Of a stretch of 64,000 nt of DNA, positions 33,331 to 42,798 are shown piece by piece. A program made the position numbers and the translations under genes. Under the pieces are notes generated by a model. That model worked only from the letters and a program-made list of their open reading frames with translations. It ran no database searches and had not been told where the DNA came from. The DNA comes from Sneathiella sp. HT1-7 (lineage in GTDB: Bacteria > Pseudomonadota > Alphaproteobacteria > Sneathiellales > Sneathiellaceae): NCBI RefSeq assembly GCF_020731145.1, contig NZ_JAJFZN010000004.1, positions 1-64,000 of the forward strand. The letters run 5' to 3'. Positions within the stretch are counted from its first letter, which is position 1. Each line of letters begins with the position of its first letter.

Positions 33331-34238
33331 GAGCGTACCGTGCCGGTCTTATTGATCAGGCCCGTCCGGTTGTTAATCAGCCGGAGCGCGCCGTCGAAAA
33401 CATCGCCACGCGGCTGGGCCACATAGCGGCCATGCGCCTTGTCGAGCCAGGGGCGGATCGGTTCGGCCAGCCCGCCGACATGATGTATTTCCTTCACATC
33501 TCTTCTCACAAGGGCGCGGATTAGCTGATTGACTTCTTCGGCGATGGTCCGGACAAGGCTCTTTGCCACCTCATCCTCTTTTTCCGCATATTCGATGACG
33601 AGGCCCGCAAACGCGCCATAATCAACAGGCCTTGCCGTGCGGGCCCAACAGGAAACCTCAGCCGGATGGGCCCCGACTTCCGACAGCAGTTTCTTGCAAA
33701 AGGGGGAGGACGGCAGGATGTCATCATAGGCCTGCAGCGCCCGGCGCACGGCAAGATGACCGAGGCGCGCGCCCGACCCCTGATCGGAAACGGGAAAGCC
33801 CCATCCGCCGATATAGAATTTTTCGTCACCTTGCACCGCGAAGGCGCAGGAGCCGGTGCCGGTGATCAGCAAGCCGCCATCTCCGCCAGCAAAAGCCCCA
33901 AGCTGGGCGACGAAGGCATCCGTCTCTGCAGTCATGGAGGCAAACGGATGGGTGACGCGCAGGAATTCCTCCCGGCGCTCAGCCTCGACCAATCCGGCCA
34001 TGGCAAAACCTGCATGCAGGCGGGAAAGGGGAATCGACAACCCGTCCAGCTTAGAAAGAGCATTACGGGTGGCACGGAAAATTTCGCTCAGCACTGCATT
34101 CAACCCGAGAGAGGCATTGGCTGGTCCGCCATGCCCTTCGCAAAGCATGGTGCCATCCTGGTCGTACAGGCGGACACGGCAATTGCTACCACCGCAATCT
34201 GCCGCCAGATAGACCGGTGTGTCATCCGCTCCTGTCAT
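33327..34238 (-). CDS. BadF/BcrA-type kinase, probable N-acetylglucosamine kinase
   Basis: This 303-residue kinase of the ASKHA superfamily has the phosphate-1 loop YLAADCGGSNCRVRLYD at the N-terminus, ITGTGSCAFA as phosphate 2, and GWGFPVSDQGSGARLG as a conserved sugar-kinase region. It phosphorylates a sugar with ATP. Coupling to nagA by a 4-bp overlap makes N-acetylglucosamine the likely substrate. The promoter lies in the 134-bp gap facing pobA, which contains a perfect palindrome. Confidence 0.88.
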   Translation of the reverse strand: MTGADDTPVYLAADCGGSNCRVRLYDQDGTMLCEGHGGPANASLGLNAVLSEIFRATRNALSKLDGLSIPLSRLHAGFAMAGLVEAERREEFLRVTHPFASMTAETDAFVAQLGAFAGGDGGLLITGTGSCAFAVQGDEKFYIGGWGFPVSDQGSGARLGHLAVRRALQAYDDILPSSPFCKKLLSEVGAHPAEVSCWARTARPVDYGAFAGLVIEYAEKEDEVAKSLVRTIAEEVNQLIRALVRRDVKEIHHVGGLAEPIRPWLDKAHGRYVAQPRGDVFDGALRLINNRTGLINKTGTVRS

Positions 34239-34302
34239 GTAAAACCGTTGCCCGTCCCAAGCTTAAAGGAATTTCTTATTCCCTTTGTTTCAAATTGAAA
34301 TT

Positions 34303-34318
34303 AGGATCAATTGATCCT
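34303..34318. promoter_or_regulatory. Palindrome between divergent nagK-like and pobA genes
   Basis: AGGATCAATTGATCCT is a perfect 16-bp palindrome, 55 bp from the pobA start and 65 bp from the kinase start. It is a good candidate operator for a dimeric repressor or activator controlling one or both genes. The regulator is not identified. Confidence 0.55.
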
Positions 34319-34372
34319 CCCTATAGTATTGGAAAAATGACAGGCTGCAATGCTGTGATTAGGAAAAATTAA

Positions 34373-35554
<1,182 letters not shown>

Positions 35555-35560
35555 GGACGG

Positions 35561-37135
35561 CTACCAGACGCCGAAATAGATGCCGCGTTTTTTCGCGGTG
35601 TCAGTCTTCTTTTCGATTTCTTCATGCGACGTCGTCGTGCGATTTCGCCGGTGGCGGAGCCAGTGATTGAGCCGCTCTTCCATCTCAGCGCGGATTTCCT
35701 TGTGTAAGTCGCTTTCCCCAAGATCAATCAATTCGTCAGGATCTTTTTGTAAATCGAAAAGCTGCGGTCGGAAATTGTCGTATGAGATATATTTCCACCG
35801 TTCGGTCCGGAGCATATAGGCACGGGCCTGATCCGGCGGTAGCTCAAGCGAAAGACGTGCGCCTCGCCAGGAATAGTCTGCCTCGCTGATAACAAAATCG
35901 CGCCATTCAGAGCTATTATTTCCCTCAAGAAGCGGCAGGAAGGATTTCCCTTCCAGCTGATGCGGCTTCGCTTCACCGCCGAGAGCGTCGATAAAGGTCG
36001 GGATGAGGTCAATCGCCTCGATCAGGGTATGAAGTTCGCTGCCGCGCGTCCCGGCGCAATCATGGCCCGGGTGGCTGACGATCATCGGGATGCGCACGCT
36101 TTCCTCATGGAACATTTCCTTCTCGCCGAGCCAGTGATCGCCGAGATAATCACCATGATCACTGGTGAGCACAATCAGTGTATCGTCAAGCCGTCCCTGT
36201 TCTTCAAGGAAGCTCATCACCCGGCCGATGTTATCGTCAATCTCCGTGATCAATCCCATATAGGCAGGGATGACATGGCGGCGCTTTTCCTCATCGGAGA
36301 AATTCACACTTTCCTCATGTGCCATAAAGGCCTCGATCACCGGATGCGGATTTGCCCGCTCTTTTTCTCCGCGATTGGCGGCAATCACATCTTGCGGCGA
36401 GTACATATCGTGGTAGGGCGCTGGCGCGATATAGGGCCAATGCGGCTTGATATAGCTGAGATGCAGGCACCAGGGTGTATCGGCGAGCTCGGTGATCTTG
36501 CTCATGGCGCGGTTCGTCATATAGGCGGTTTCCGAATGCGCCTTGTCCACACGTGCGGGCAGATGCGCATTGCGAAGATACCATCCGCTGACCACTTCGC
36601 CCTTTTCATTGACGCCGGAGTTCGCGTAAGTATGCCAGGGGTTATCCCCGTCATACCCCTGATCGCGCAAATAGACATTATAGGCGAGGTTCGGATCGGT
36701 GGAGGCATCGGGGTGAAGACCGTCATCGCGCTCCCATGGCTCAAACCCGCATTCCGCGGCAAGGGTGCCTTGAACGCTGCCCCGGTCGATGCCAAGCCGT
36801 TTCATGCCTGCGGCATCCGCCGCCATATGGGTCTTGCCAACAAGTCCGGTGGAGACACCTAACTCTCGCATATGATCGCCGAGCGTCGGCTCCCCGATAC
36901 TGAGCGGTACGTTGTTATAGGTCGCGCCATGGGACTGCACATAACGCCCGGTATAAAATGACATCCGCGACGAACCACAGACCGGTGCCTGACAGAAGGC
37001 ATTGGGGAACAGGACGCCGCGTTGCGCCAAGGCGTCTATATTCGGGGTTTTGATGGATGGATGACCGGCGCAGCCGAGGTAATCGGCGCGGAGTTGATCA
37101 CACATGATGAAGAGGATATTTCTGACGCTACCCAT
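35561..37135 (-). CDS. Sulfatase (formylglycine-dependent, choline-sulfatase-like)
   Basis: This 524-residue member of the alkaline-phosphatase superfamily has metal Asp about 13 in FIMCDQLRADYLG, the modified Cys about 53 in CGSSRMSFYTGRY (matching C-x-S/P-x-R), and the second metal site TSDHGDYLGDHWLGEK. It hydrolyses a sulfate ester after conversion of Cys53 to formylglycine by a separate enzyme that is not in the window. No signal peptide is present, so it acts in the cytoplasm. It is convergent with pobA, 6 bp apart, and 28 bp downstream of the DUF427 gene. Confidence 0.93.
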   Translation of the reverse strand: MGSVRNILFIMCDQLRADYLGCAGHPSIKTPNIDALAQRGVLFPNAFCQAPVCGSSRMSFYTGRYVQSHGATYNNVPLSIGEPTLGDHMRELGVSTGLVGKTHMAADAAGMKRLGIDRGSVQGTLAAECGFEPWERDDGLHPDASTDPNLAYNVYLRDQGYDGDNPWHTYANSGVNEKGEVVSGWYLRNAHLPARVDKAHSETAYMTNRAMSKITELADTPWCLHLSYIKPHWPYIAPAPYHDMYSPQDVIAANRGEKERANPHPVIEAFMAHEESVNFSDEEKRRHVIPAYMGLITEIDDNIGRVMSFLEEQGRLDDTLIVLTSDHGDYLGDHWLGEKEMFHEESVRIPMIVSHPGHDCAGTRGSELHTLIEAIDLIPTFIDALGGEAKPHQLEGKSFLPLLEGNNSSEWRDFVISEADYSWRGARLSLELPPDQARAYMLRTERWKYISYDNFRPQLFDLQKDPDELIDLGESDLHKEIRAEMEERLNHWLRHRRNRTTTSHEEIEKKTDTAKKRGIYFGVW

Positions 37136-37163
37136 TTCTTCTCTTTTCTTTAATTGATAATGA

Positions 37164-37550
37164 TCAGATCACAGGATCGTCCAGCCGGTCCATATAGAAA
37201 GAAACATAACCCTTGATATCGAGCATCTCCGTAAACGGTTCCTCATAGGACCAGGCGAGATTGGCCTCGGTCCCGAAACTCCAGTAACTCGCCATGCCTT
37301 TATAGGGGCAATAGGTGTCCTTATCCGTCATTGCCGCTTGATCAAGGCGGACGTCTTCGGGCGGAAAATAGACCAGTGGCGGGTAATCGCCCTCCCGCAG
37401 GATAATCGCGCGGTTGCTGCGGGCGATGGTTTCCCCATGCAATGCGGCAACAAATTCCCGCTCCGGTCGTTCCAGAACAATCCGATAATCGGGGTTCTTG
37501 GCGAAACCGGGAGAGGGTTCAGAGACGTCATCCGTCATTTCTGTTTCCAA
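37164..37550 (-). CDS. DUF427 domain protein
   Basis: This 128-residue protein matches DUF427: RIVLERPEREFVAALHGETIARSNRAI, PPLVYFPPEDV, and CPYKGMASYWSFGT. The function is unknown, though the fold is a small beta barrel. A TTG at 37550 has AAGGAG at ideal distance. An ATG follows 12 bp later (37538) with only a weak GGAA, so the TTG is the more likely start. It is the first gene of a unit with the sulfatase. Confidence 0.88.
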   Translation of the reverse strand: METEMTDDVSEPSPGFAKNPDYRIVLERPEREFVAALHGETIARSNRAIILREGDYPPLVYFPPEDVRLDQAAMTDKDTYCPYKGMASYWSFGTEANLAWSYEEPFTEMLDIKGYVSFYMDRLDDPVI

Positions 37551-37625
37551 GTTTTTGTCTCCTTATCACATGGCGGGACGGGCGCTTAGTATGGCCGCGC
37601 TTATCACATGAATACAAGGATGTTT

Positions 37626-38312
37626 TTATTGGATTTTGGCAATCATTGGGCCGGAAAGGTCGACCGGCGCCTTTAGTGTTATTAATTCTTCTGACATTGG
37701 ATGGTGAAACTCAAGGCTTTCCGCGTGAAGCTGCAACCGGTTCGCGCGTTTGCGAATGCGTGTCTCAGCATAGAAACGATCCCCAAGGATGGCATGGCCG
37801 ATGGCCGCACAATGAAGGCGAAGTTGATGGGTGCGGCCGGTTTTTGGATAAAGCGCGAGCAGAGTTGCCTCATCACGCTTCTCCAGCACCCGCCAGCAGG
37901 TGAGGGAGGCTTTGCCCGTTTCCATATCGACTTTTTGCAGCGGGCGGTTCGGCCAGTCCGCTCCGAGCGGCAGGTCAATCTCTCCTTCTTCGTCTGACAG
38001 ATACCCATCGACCCAGGCGAGATAGCGCTTATGGACCTTCCGAGACGCAAAGAGGAGACTTAGGCGCCGATGTTCCTCCGCGCCCTTGCCGAACAGCAAT
38101 ATGCCAGAGGTATCCATGTCCAGCCGGTGAACCGTGCGTGCATTGCGGTCATGCGCTTTCGCCCGCGCCTCCGCACAGTCGCTCAAATGGTCTCCGCGTC
38201 CGGGGACGGAGAGAAGCCCGCTCGGCTTGTTGAGCGCCAGCAGATGTTCATCTTCAAAAATGATGTCACTTGGCTGTGCGATCGGCGGGTCGTATGAATG
38301 CATCGGCATCAT
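37626..38312 (-). CDS. RluA family RNA pseudouridine synthase
   Basis: This 228-residue protein has catalytic Asp in VHRLDMDTSGILLFGK, ALYPKTGRTHQLRLHCAAIGHAILGD and the terminal LHAESLEFHHPM. It has no S4 domain, like RluA itself. It converts specific uridines in rRNA or tRNA to pseudouridine. The start lies 5 bp after the exporter gene stop, so the two are in one unit. Confidence 0.93.
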   Translation of the reverse strand: MMPMHSYDPPIAQPSDIIFEDEHLLALNKPSGLLSVPGRGDHLSDCAEARAKAHDRNARTVHRLDMDTSGILLFGKGAEEHRRLSLLFASRKVHKRYLAWVDGYLSDEEGEIDLPLGADWPNRPLQKVDMETGKASLTCWRVLEKRDEATLLALYPKTGRTHQLRLHCAAIGHAILGDRFYAETRIRKRANRLQLHAESLEFHHPMSEELITLKAPVDLSGPMIAKIQ

Positions 38313-38316
38313 TAAC

Positions 38317-38637
38317 TCATGCGTCCGATGACATTTTCATCAGCACAAGGCCGGAAACAATGAGCAAGGCAGCGGCAACCCGCATCGGGCTTGCCAGCTC
38401 TCCCATCACGAATATTCCGACAAGGAACGCGCCAACTGCGCCGATCCCCGTCCAGACCGTATAGGCCGTCCCGAGGGGGAGGGTGCGCATGGCCAGCGAG
38501 AGAAGCGCGAAACTCGCGATCATGGTGACGATGGTGATAACACTCGGTGTCAGGCGGGAAAACCCCTCTGACTGTTTCATGGAATATGCCCACACAACTT
38601 CAAGGAGGCCGGCGGCGACAAGGTAGATCCAGGCCAT
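38317..38637 (-). CDS. sugE: SMR family transporter, probable guanidinium exporter Gdx (SugE)
   Basis: This 106-residue protein has four membrane helices. The SMR Glu (about 13) is in [16 protein letters not shown], which is the SugE/Gdx signature. [18 protein letters not shown] follows. It exports guanidinium in exchange for protons. An upstream mini-ykkC riboswitch supports Gdx function rather than general multidrug efflux. The ribosome site TGGAG lies about 8 bp before the ATG at 38637. Confidence 0.93.
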   Translation of the reverse strand: MAWIYLVAAGLLEVVWAYSMKQSEGFSRLTPSVITIVTMIASFALLSLAMRTLPLGTAYTVWTGIGAVGAFLVGIFVMGELASPMRVAAALLIVSGLVLMKMSSDA

Positions 38638-38657
38638 TTCATGGCTCCATCAAATGC

Positions 38658-38699
38658 CCGGGTCGTCCCGGAAATCATACTCATGAGAGGGTCGTCCCT
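38658..38699 (-). promoter_or_regulatory. Guanidine-II (mini-ykkC) riboswitch
   Basis: Reading the minus strand toward the exporter gene, two hairpins occur 16 bases apart: AGGG-ACGA-CCCT (38699-38688) and CCGGG-ACGA-CCCGG (38671-38658). Twin stem-loops with identical ACGA (ACGR) loops just before the ribosome site of a sugE gene are the defining features of the guanidine-II class. In the known class, guanidinium binding exposes the ribosome site and turns expression on. Confidence 0.88.
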
Positions 38700-38756
38700 T
38701 TCCCCGCCTAGATAATATATGAGTCGAAAGCGCGCAAGGGGAATTGACAGCGATAG

Positions 38757-39440
38757 TCAGGCGCGCTCCAGCATCACCGCATTGACCTTCGTGCGCGTGC
38801 GGAAGCCGAGATTCTCATAGACGCGAATGGCGCGTGTATTGGTTGCGAAAACCTGTAAGTACGGCTGATCCCCGCGCGCCAAAATCTGCTCCGCCACCTT
38901 CACGCAAAGCGCATGGGCGAGGCCGCGGCCAAGATAATCGGGATGGGTGCAGACGCCGCTTATCTCACTATATCCTGGATGCTTGAACCGCTCCCCCGCC
39001 ATGGCGATGAGCCTGCCGTCCTCCTTCACGCCCCAGAAATCGCCGAGAAGGCGGGTGTCGCGAAGATACGGGCCGGGCTTTGTCAGCGTCGCAAGTTCGA
39101 ACATATCTTTCGCATCGACCTCGGTCAGAGGCTGGATTTCAGGCGCGCTCGTTGTCGGTATCGTCAGCTTTTCCAGCAGCATCTGGCAGCCTTCCGCGGC
39201 CTTGGCGGCGCGAAGGCCATCCGGCAGGACAACCGGTGCTACCTGGATCAGGAAGAGATTCCCCTCTTCAGGCATCAGGCGGGTGAGGGAGGCAAGGCTG
39301 TCCGCGCTCTCATCCCTAACCCCGGCGAAGATACTGACAGTCGGCGTGAAGCGGCGGGCGCCGCCGTCGCCAATCGCGAAGGGGGCGTGCACGGTGGTGA
39401 GCGAGTTCCAGATCGGCCGGTCGAGAATATGGTCATCCAT
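38757..39440 (-). CDS. GNAT family N-acetyltransferase
   Basis: This protein of about 227 residues has a C-terminal GNAT domain: SEISGVCTHPDYLGRGLAHALCVKVAEQIL (acetyl-CoA pyrophosphate loop) and LQVFATNTRAIRVYENLGFRTRTKVNAVML. The N-terminal half is a degenerate GNAT-like domain. The substrate is unknown. The ATG at 39440 overlaps the marR-like gene end by 8 bp, so the regulator and the enzyme are one operon. A longer frame from 39560 is rejected because it runs inside the marR-like gene. Confidence 0.9.
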   Translation of the reverse strand: MDDHILDRPIWNSLTTVHAPFAIGDGGARRFTPTVSIFAGVRDESADSLASLTRLMPEEGNLFLIQVAPVVLPDGLRAAKAAEGCQMLLEKLTIPTTSAPEIQPLTEVDAKDMFELATLTKPGPYLRDTRLLGDFWGVKEDGRLIAMAGERFKHPGYSEISGVCTHPDYLGRGLAHALCVKVAEQILARGDQPYLQVFATNTRAIRVYENLGFRTRTKVNAVMLERA

Positions 39441-39960
39441 TTTTAATGCCCTCCTTCGTTTCCTTGACACGGGTATAGAGCGATTTTTCCTGCAGGCGGG
39501 TCTCAAGCGCGTCGAGCTGATCGAGGAGCGGACCGTCCGTGTCGGCGCAGATATCGGCAAGATGTGCCTCGATCAGGGGCCAGATCGTGCGGCGTCCGTC
39601 GGCGACCAGCATCCGGCCTTTCGCCGTCAACTCGACGCTTCTTTTCCGCTGATCGCGCGATCCGCGCCGGACCGTCACGACGCCCTGTTTGGCAAGCTGG
39701 CCGACGCTGCGGGTGACGCCGGGCTGACTGACGCCGAGCGCGGCGGCGAGATCCCCAACCGTCATCGGACCTATCTCGTCCAGCGCGGCGAGGAGGGGGT
39801 ATTGCCCCGTCTGCACCGCCATACCCTCCGCGTCAATTAACTGCTGGACATCCGCCTGCAACCGATCCCCGATGCGCTTGAACCGCGTGCCGAGGGTAAG
39901 ATAGCCCTTGCCGCGAACAAAATCTTCAACCATTGCCTTTCCCGATGTCGCTATATCCAT
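39433..39960 (-). CDS. MarR family transcriptional regulator
   Basis: This 175-residue regulator has a MarR winged HTH (ALDEIGPMTVGDLAAALGVSQPGVTRSVGQLAKQGVVTVRRGSRDQRKRSVELTAKG) flanked by dimerisation helices. The HTH and wing are complete. It lies immediately upstream of the GNAT gene and overlaps it. A near-perfect palindrome just before its start suggests autoregulation. The ligand is unknown. Confidence 0.92.
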   Translation of the reverse strand: MDIATSGKAMVEDFVRGKGYLTLGTRFKRIGDRLQADVQQLIDAEGMAVQTGQYPLLAALDEIGPMTVGDLAAALGVSQPGVTRSVGQLAKQGVVTVRRGSRDQRKRSVELTAKGRMLVADGRRTIWPLIEAHLADICADTDGPLLDQLDALETRLQEKSLYTRVKETKEGIKNG

Positions 39961-39968
39961 AACATAAA

Positions 39969-39984
39969 ATATAACAGGTTATAT
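39969..39984. promoter_or_regulatory. MarR operator candidate
   Basis: ATATAAC-AG-GTTATAT is a perfect 7-bp inverted repeat ending 9 bp before the MarR start codon. Size and position are typical of a MarR dimer site that blocks its own promoter. Confidence 0.6.
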
Positions 39985-40072
39985 AAATTGTCAATTCCCT
40001 GAAACCGGACAGGGGCCAGGACGGCGGTTTAATGCGGTTCACCGCGAGCGGGGTATATGGTAGTCTCTTTTC

Positions 40073-40966
40073 ATGGAGGATCCCTTCGCATTGCTGGCAA
40101 GACTGGAACTGGACGGCGTTTCCCTTGCCTATGACGATAACGGGACGGGTGCGCCGGTCGTCCTCGTCCATGGCGCGGCATCGGATATCCGGACATGGTC
40201 AGGGCAGTTACCGGCACTATCACGAAAGTTCCGGGTCATTACCTATAGCCGCCGCTTCGCCCGGCCCAACGCGCCCTTACCCGATGGCGCCGATGACCCC
40301 GTTGATGTTCATGTGAACGACCTTGCGCAACTGATGGACAAACTTAAATTAAATCCAGCGCATCTGGTCGGCCATTCCTGGGGCGGGTTGATCGTTTTGT
40401 TGCTGGCCTTGCAGAAACCGGAGAGGTTCCTGTCCATGACCCTGATCGAGCCGCCAGTCCTGCCACTGTTTACCGATGTGCCGCCAAAGTTGTCGCAGAT
40501 TGTGTCGCTGATGTTCCGCGACCCGCGCACCGCCATCGCCATTCTCAAGTTTGGCGTCGGCGTCATGGCCCCTGTCGAAAAAGCCTTTAGGCGAGGGGAT
40601 GACAAGGCCGCCATCGAGATATTCGGCAAGGGCGTGCTGGGGCCCGAAAAATTCGCGACATTATCAGAGGCGCGCTATGCGCAAATTTGGGAAAACCGCG
40701 CCACCGACAAGGCACAGATGTTGGGGGGTAATTTTCCTAGCCTGGATGTTGCCGAGATAAAACGCCTCACGATCCCGACCCTGCTGCTGGCAGGGGCGGA
40801 GAGTCCGCCGCTATTTCATCGGCTGTGTGAAGCTCTCTGCGATCTGCTGCCAGAAGCCGAACTTCATACTCTTCCCGGTGCCTCCCATATTGTGCAGGAA
40901 GACGCGCGGGAAGAGACGAGTGCCCGGTTGCTGGACTTTCTTAATCGGCAAGCAGGTCGCGGCTGA
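40073..40966 (+). CDS. Alpha/beta hydrolase
   Basis: This 297-residue protein has the oxyanion region LVHGAASDIRTWSGQLPALS, nucleophile elbow GHSWGG, acid site in LLLAGAESPP (acidic residue altered) and terminal His in LPGASHIVQED. The substrate is unknown; it resembles small-molecule esterases and epoxide or ester hydrolases. It diverges from the MarR gene, and its 3' end overlaps the end of the convergent acyl-CoA dehydrogenase by 26 bp. Confidence 0.9.
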   Translation: MEDPFALLARLELDGVSLAYDDNGTGAPVVLVHGAASDIRTWSGQLPALSRKFRVITYSRRFARPNAPLPDGADDPVDVHVNDLAQLMDKLKLNPAHLVGHSWGGLIVLLLALQKPERFLSMTLIEPPVLPLFTDVPPKLSQIVSLMFRDPRTAIAILKFGVGVMAPVEKAFRRGDDKAAIEIFGKGVLGPEKFATLSEARYAQIWENRATDKAQMLGGNFPSLDVAEIKRLTIPTLLLAGAESPPLFHRLCEALCDLLPEAELHTLPGASHIVQEDAREETSARLLDFLNRQAGRG

Positions 40967-42083
40967 TAATTTCCTTCATGATTTCCGTGGTGCCACCGGC
41001 AATGCGGGCCATGCGGTTATCGGCCCAGGCGCGGCAGATCGGGTATTCCCACATATAGCCATAGCCGCCATGCAGCTGCACGCAGTCATCAAGCACATCC
41101 CAGAGAACCTCCGTCGATTGCATCTTCGCCATGGCGGCGGTGACGGAATCAAGCTCGCCTTTTAGATGCGCCGCGATACAACGATCAACAAAGGCACGCA
41201 TCATCACGGCCTTTGACTTGATCTCGGCGAGCTTGAAGCGGGTATTCTGGAACTCGGCGATGCTCTGGCCGAATGCCTTTCGTTCCTTTGTATACTCGAC
41301 CGTCCATTCCAGCGCGGTCTCGATGCTGGTGGCGGATCGGACAGCGATGACCAGCCGTTCCTGCGGGAGCTGCTGCATCAGCTGCTTGAAGCCGCGCCCC
41401 TCGACGCCGAGCAGGTTGGATTTTGGCACCCGCACATCATTGAAGAACAGCTCCGAGGTGTCCTGCGCCTTATACCCGACCTTCTCAAGGTTACGCCCTC
41501 GCGAAAAGCCTTCGCGGTCGCCCTCGACCAGGACAAGGGAAACACCTTTGCCACCCGCATTCGGGTCCGTCTTGCAGGCAACCACGATAAGATCGGCAAG
41601 CTGGCCATTGCTGATAAACACCTTCTGGCCGTTGATCACATAGTCGTCACCATCGGCGATGGCAGTTGTCCGGATATTCTGCAAATCCGATCCTGCACCG
41701 GGCTCACTCATGGCGACGGCGGCAATCGCTTCGCCTTTCACCAGCTTGGGAAGCCAATGCTTTTTCTGTTCTTCCGTGCCATAGGCGGTGATATAGGGCG
41801 CGACAATCTCCGAATGCAGATGGAAGGAGGGGCCGCTCGTTCCGGCGCGCGCCAGTTCCTCCAGGAAGATCGCGCCAAACAGGAAGTCGCCGCCCGCGCC
41901 GCCATATTCCTCAGGTACTGAGCAACAGAGAAAGCCGCCTTCGCCAGCTTCCTGCCAGACTTCGCGGCTTACCTGGCCGTCTTTTTCCCACTGGGCATGG
42001 AAGGGGGCAATCCGCTCCTCGACAAAGCGGCGGGCGGAGGCCCGAAAGAGATTATGTTCTTCACTGAATAGTTCGCGTTGCAT
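40941..42083 (-). CDS. Acyl-CoA dehydrogenase
   Basis: This 380-residue flavoenzyme has helical N- and C-domains and a central beta domain with AVAMSEPGAGSDLQNIRTTA and DDYVINGQKVFISNG. The C-terminal catalytic-base segment is QLHGGYGYMWEYPICRAWADNRMARIAGGTTEIMKEII. It introduces a trans-2 double bond in an acyl-CoA and passes electrons to ETF. Chain-length preference is not evident. It is monocistronic with a long A+T-rich upstream region. Confidence 0.94.
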   Translation of the reverse strand: MQRELFSEEHNLFRASARRFVEERIAPFHAQWEKDGQVSREVWQEAGEGGFLCCSVPEEYGGAGGDFLFGAIFLEELARAGTSGPSFHLHSEIVAPYITAYGTEEQKKHWLPKLVKGEAIAAVAMSEPGAGSDLQNIRTTAIADGDDYVINGQKVFISNGQLADLIVVACKTDPNAGGKGVSLVLVEGDREGFSRGRNLEKVGYKAQDTSELFFNDVRVPKSNLLGVEGRGFKQLMQQLPQERLVIAVRSATSIETALEWTVEYTKERKAFGQSIAEFQNTRFKLAEIKSKAVMMRAFVDRCIAAHLKGELDSVTAAMAKMQSTEVLWDVLDDCVQLHGGYGYMWEYPICRAWADNRMARIAGGTTEIMKEIISRDLLAD

Positions 42084-42798
42084 GATGGTTCCATCTTGTT
42101 ATTGTTATTTTTATTACTCGATCCTTTATAATGCCCCGCTGTGGGGATGTAAATTATTGCTGACAGAATAGTCAATTTGATTTGGCAAATACGGACGGAC
42201 CGATGCCGGTTTTTATTGCCCGCAGGAAAATAAGGATATGAGTGTTTTTAGCCGTCTATTTGATTTTTCCCTGTCGGCTCTTATTTTTTAAAAGGTTCAG
42301 GCTATGGGCTTGGATGGTAGTAGGGTGGTTTGCGTTTCTGTAACGAGACAGTAATCCTATATATTATTACTTCATAAGATATAAGTAAAAAATAGATAAA
42401 TATCATTTAATTACGCAATGTTTGCTTTTCTTTGAGTATGTCAACAAAATTATTTTCAGTAGATAACCGTTATTAAAATAAATACATAATAATATGGATG
42501 TTTTTAATTATAACTATACTTTTAATAATTTGAAACATCCTGCTTTTTTTAATATTTTTATGAGTAAATAATATTTTTTGCTATCTCCATTGACGAGTTG
42601 CGCTTCGTTTCATTATGCTATGCGTTAACAAAGTCGAAAAGGATTGAAATTGCGGCATAATTTGCGTTGAACAGGAAAATTATAGTCGCAAAATGAACAA
42701 AATGGCTGCTGAAAAAATGTGACAGTCATATTATAAAAATAAAATTAACCAAGTAACCACAAATCGAAAATTTAACCTAAGATAGGGAGTTATCTCGT
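42084..42798. other. Long A+T-rich intergenic region
   Basis: About 715 bp without a gene, rich in A/T runs, between the divergent acyl-CoA dehydrogenase and peptide-transporter genes. No tRNA, riboswitch fold, terminator or significant direct repeat was found. It probably holds both promoters, and the unusual length leaves room for activator or nucleoid-protein binding. Confidence 0.4.
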
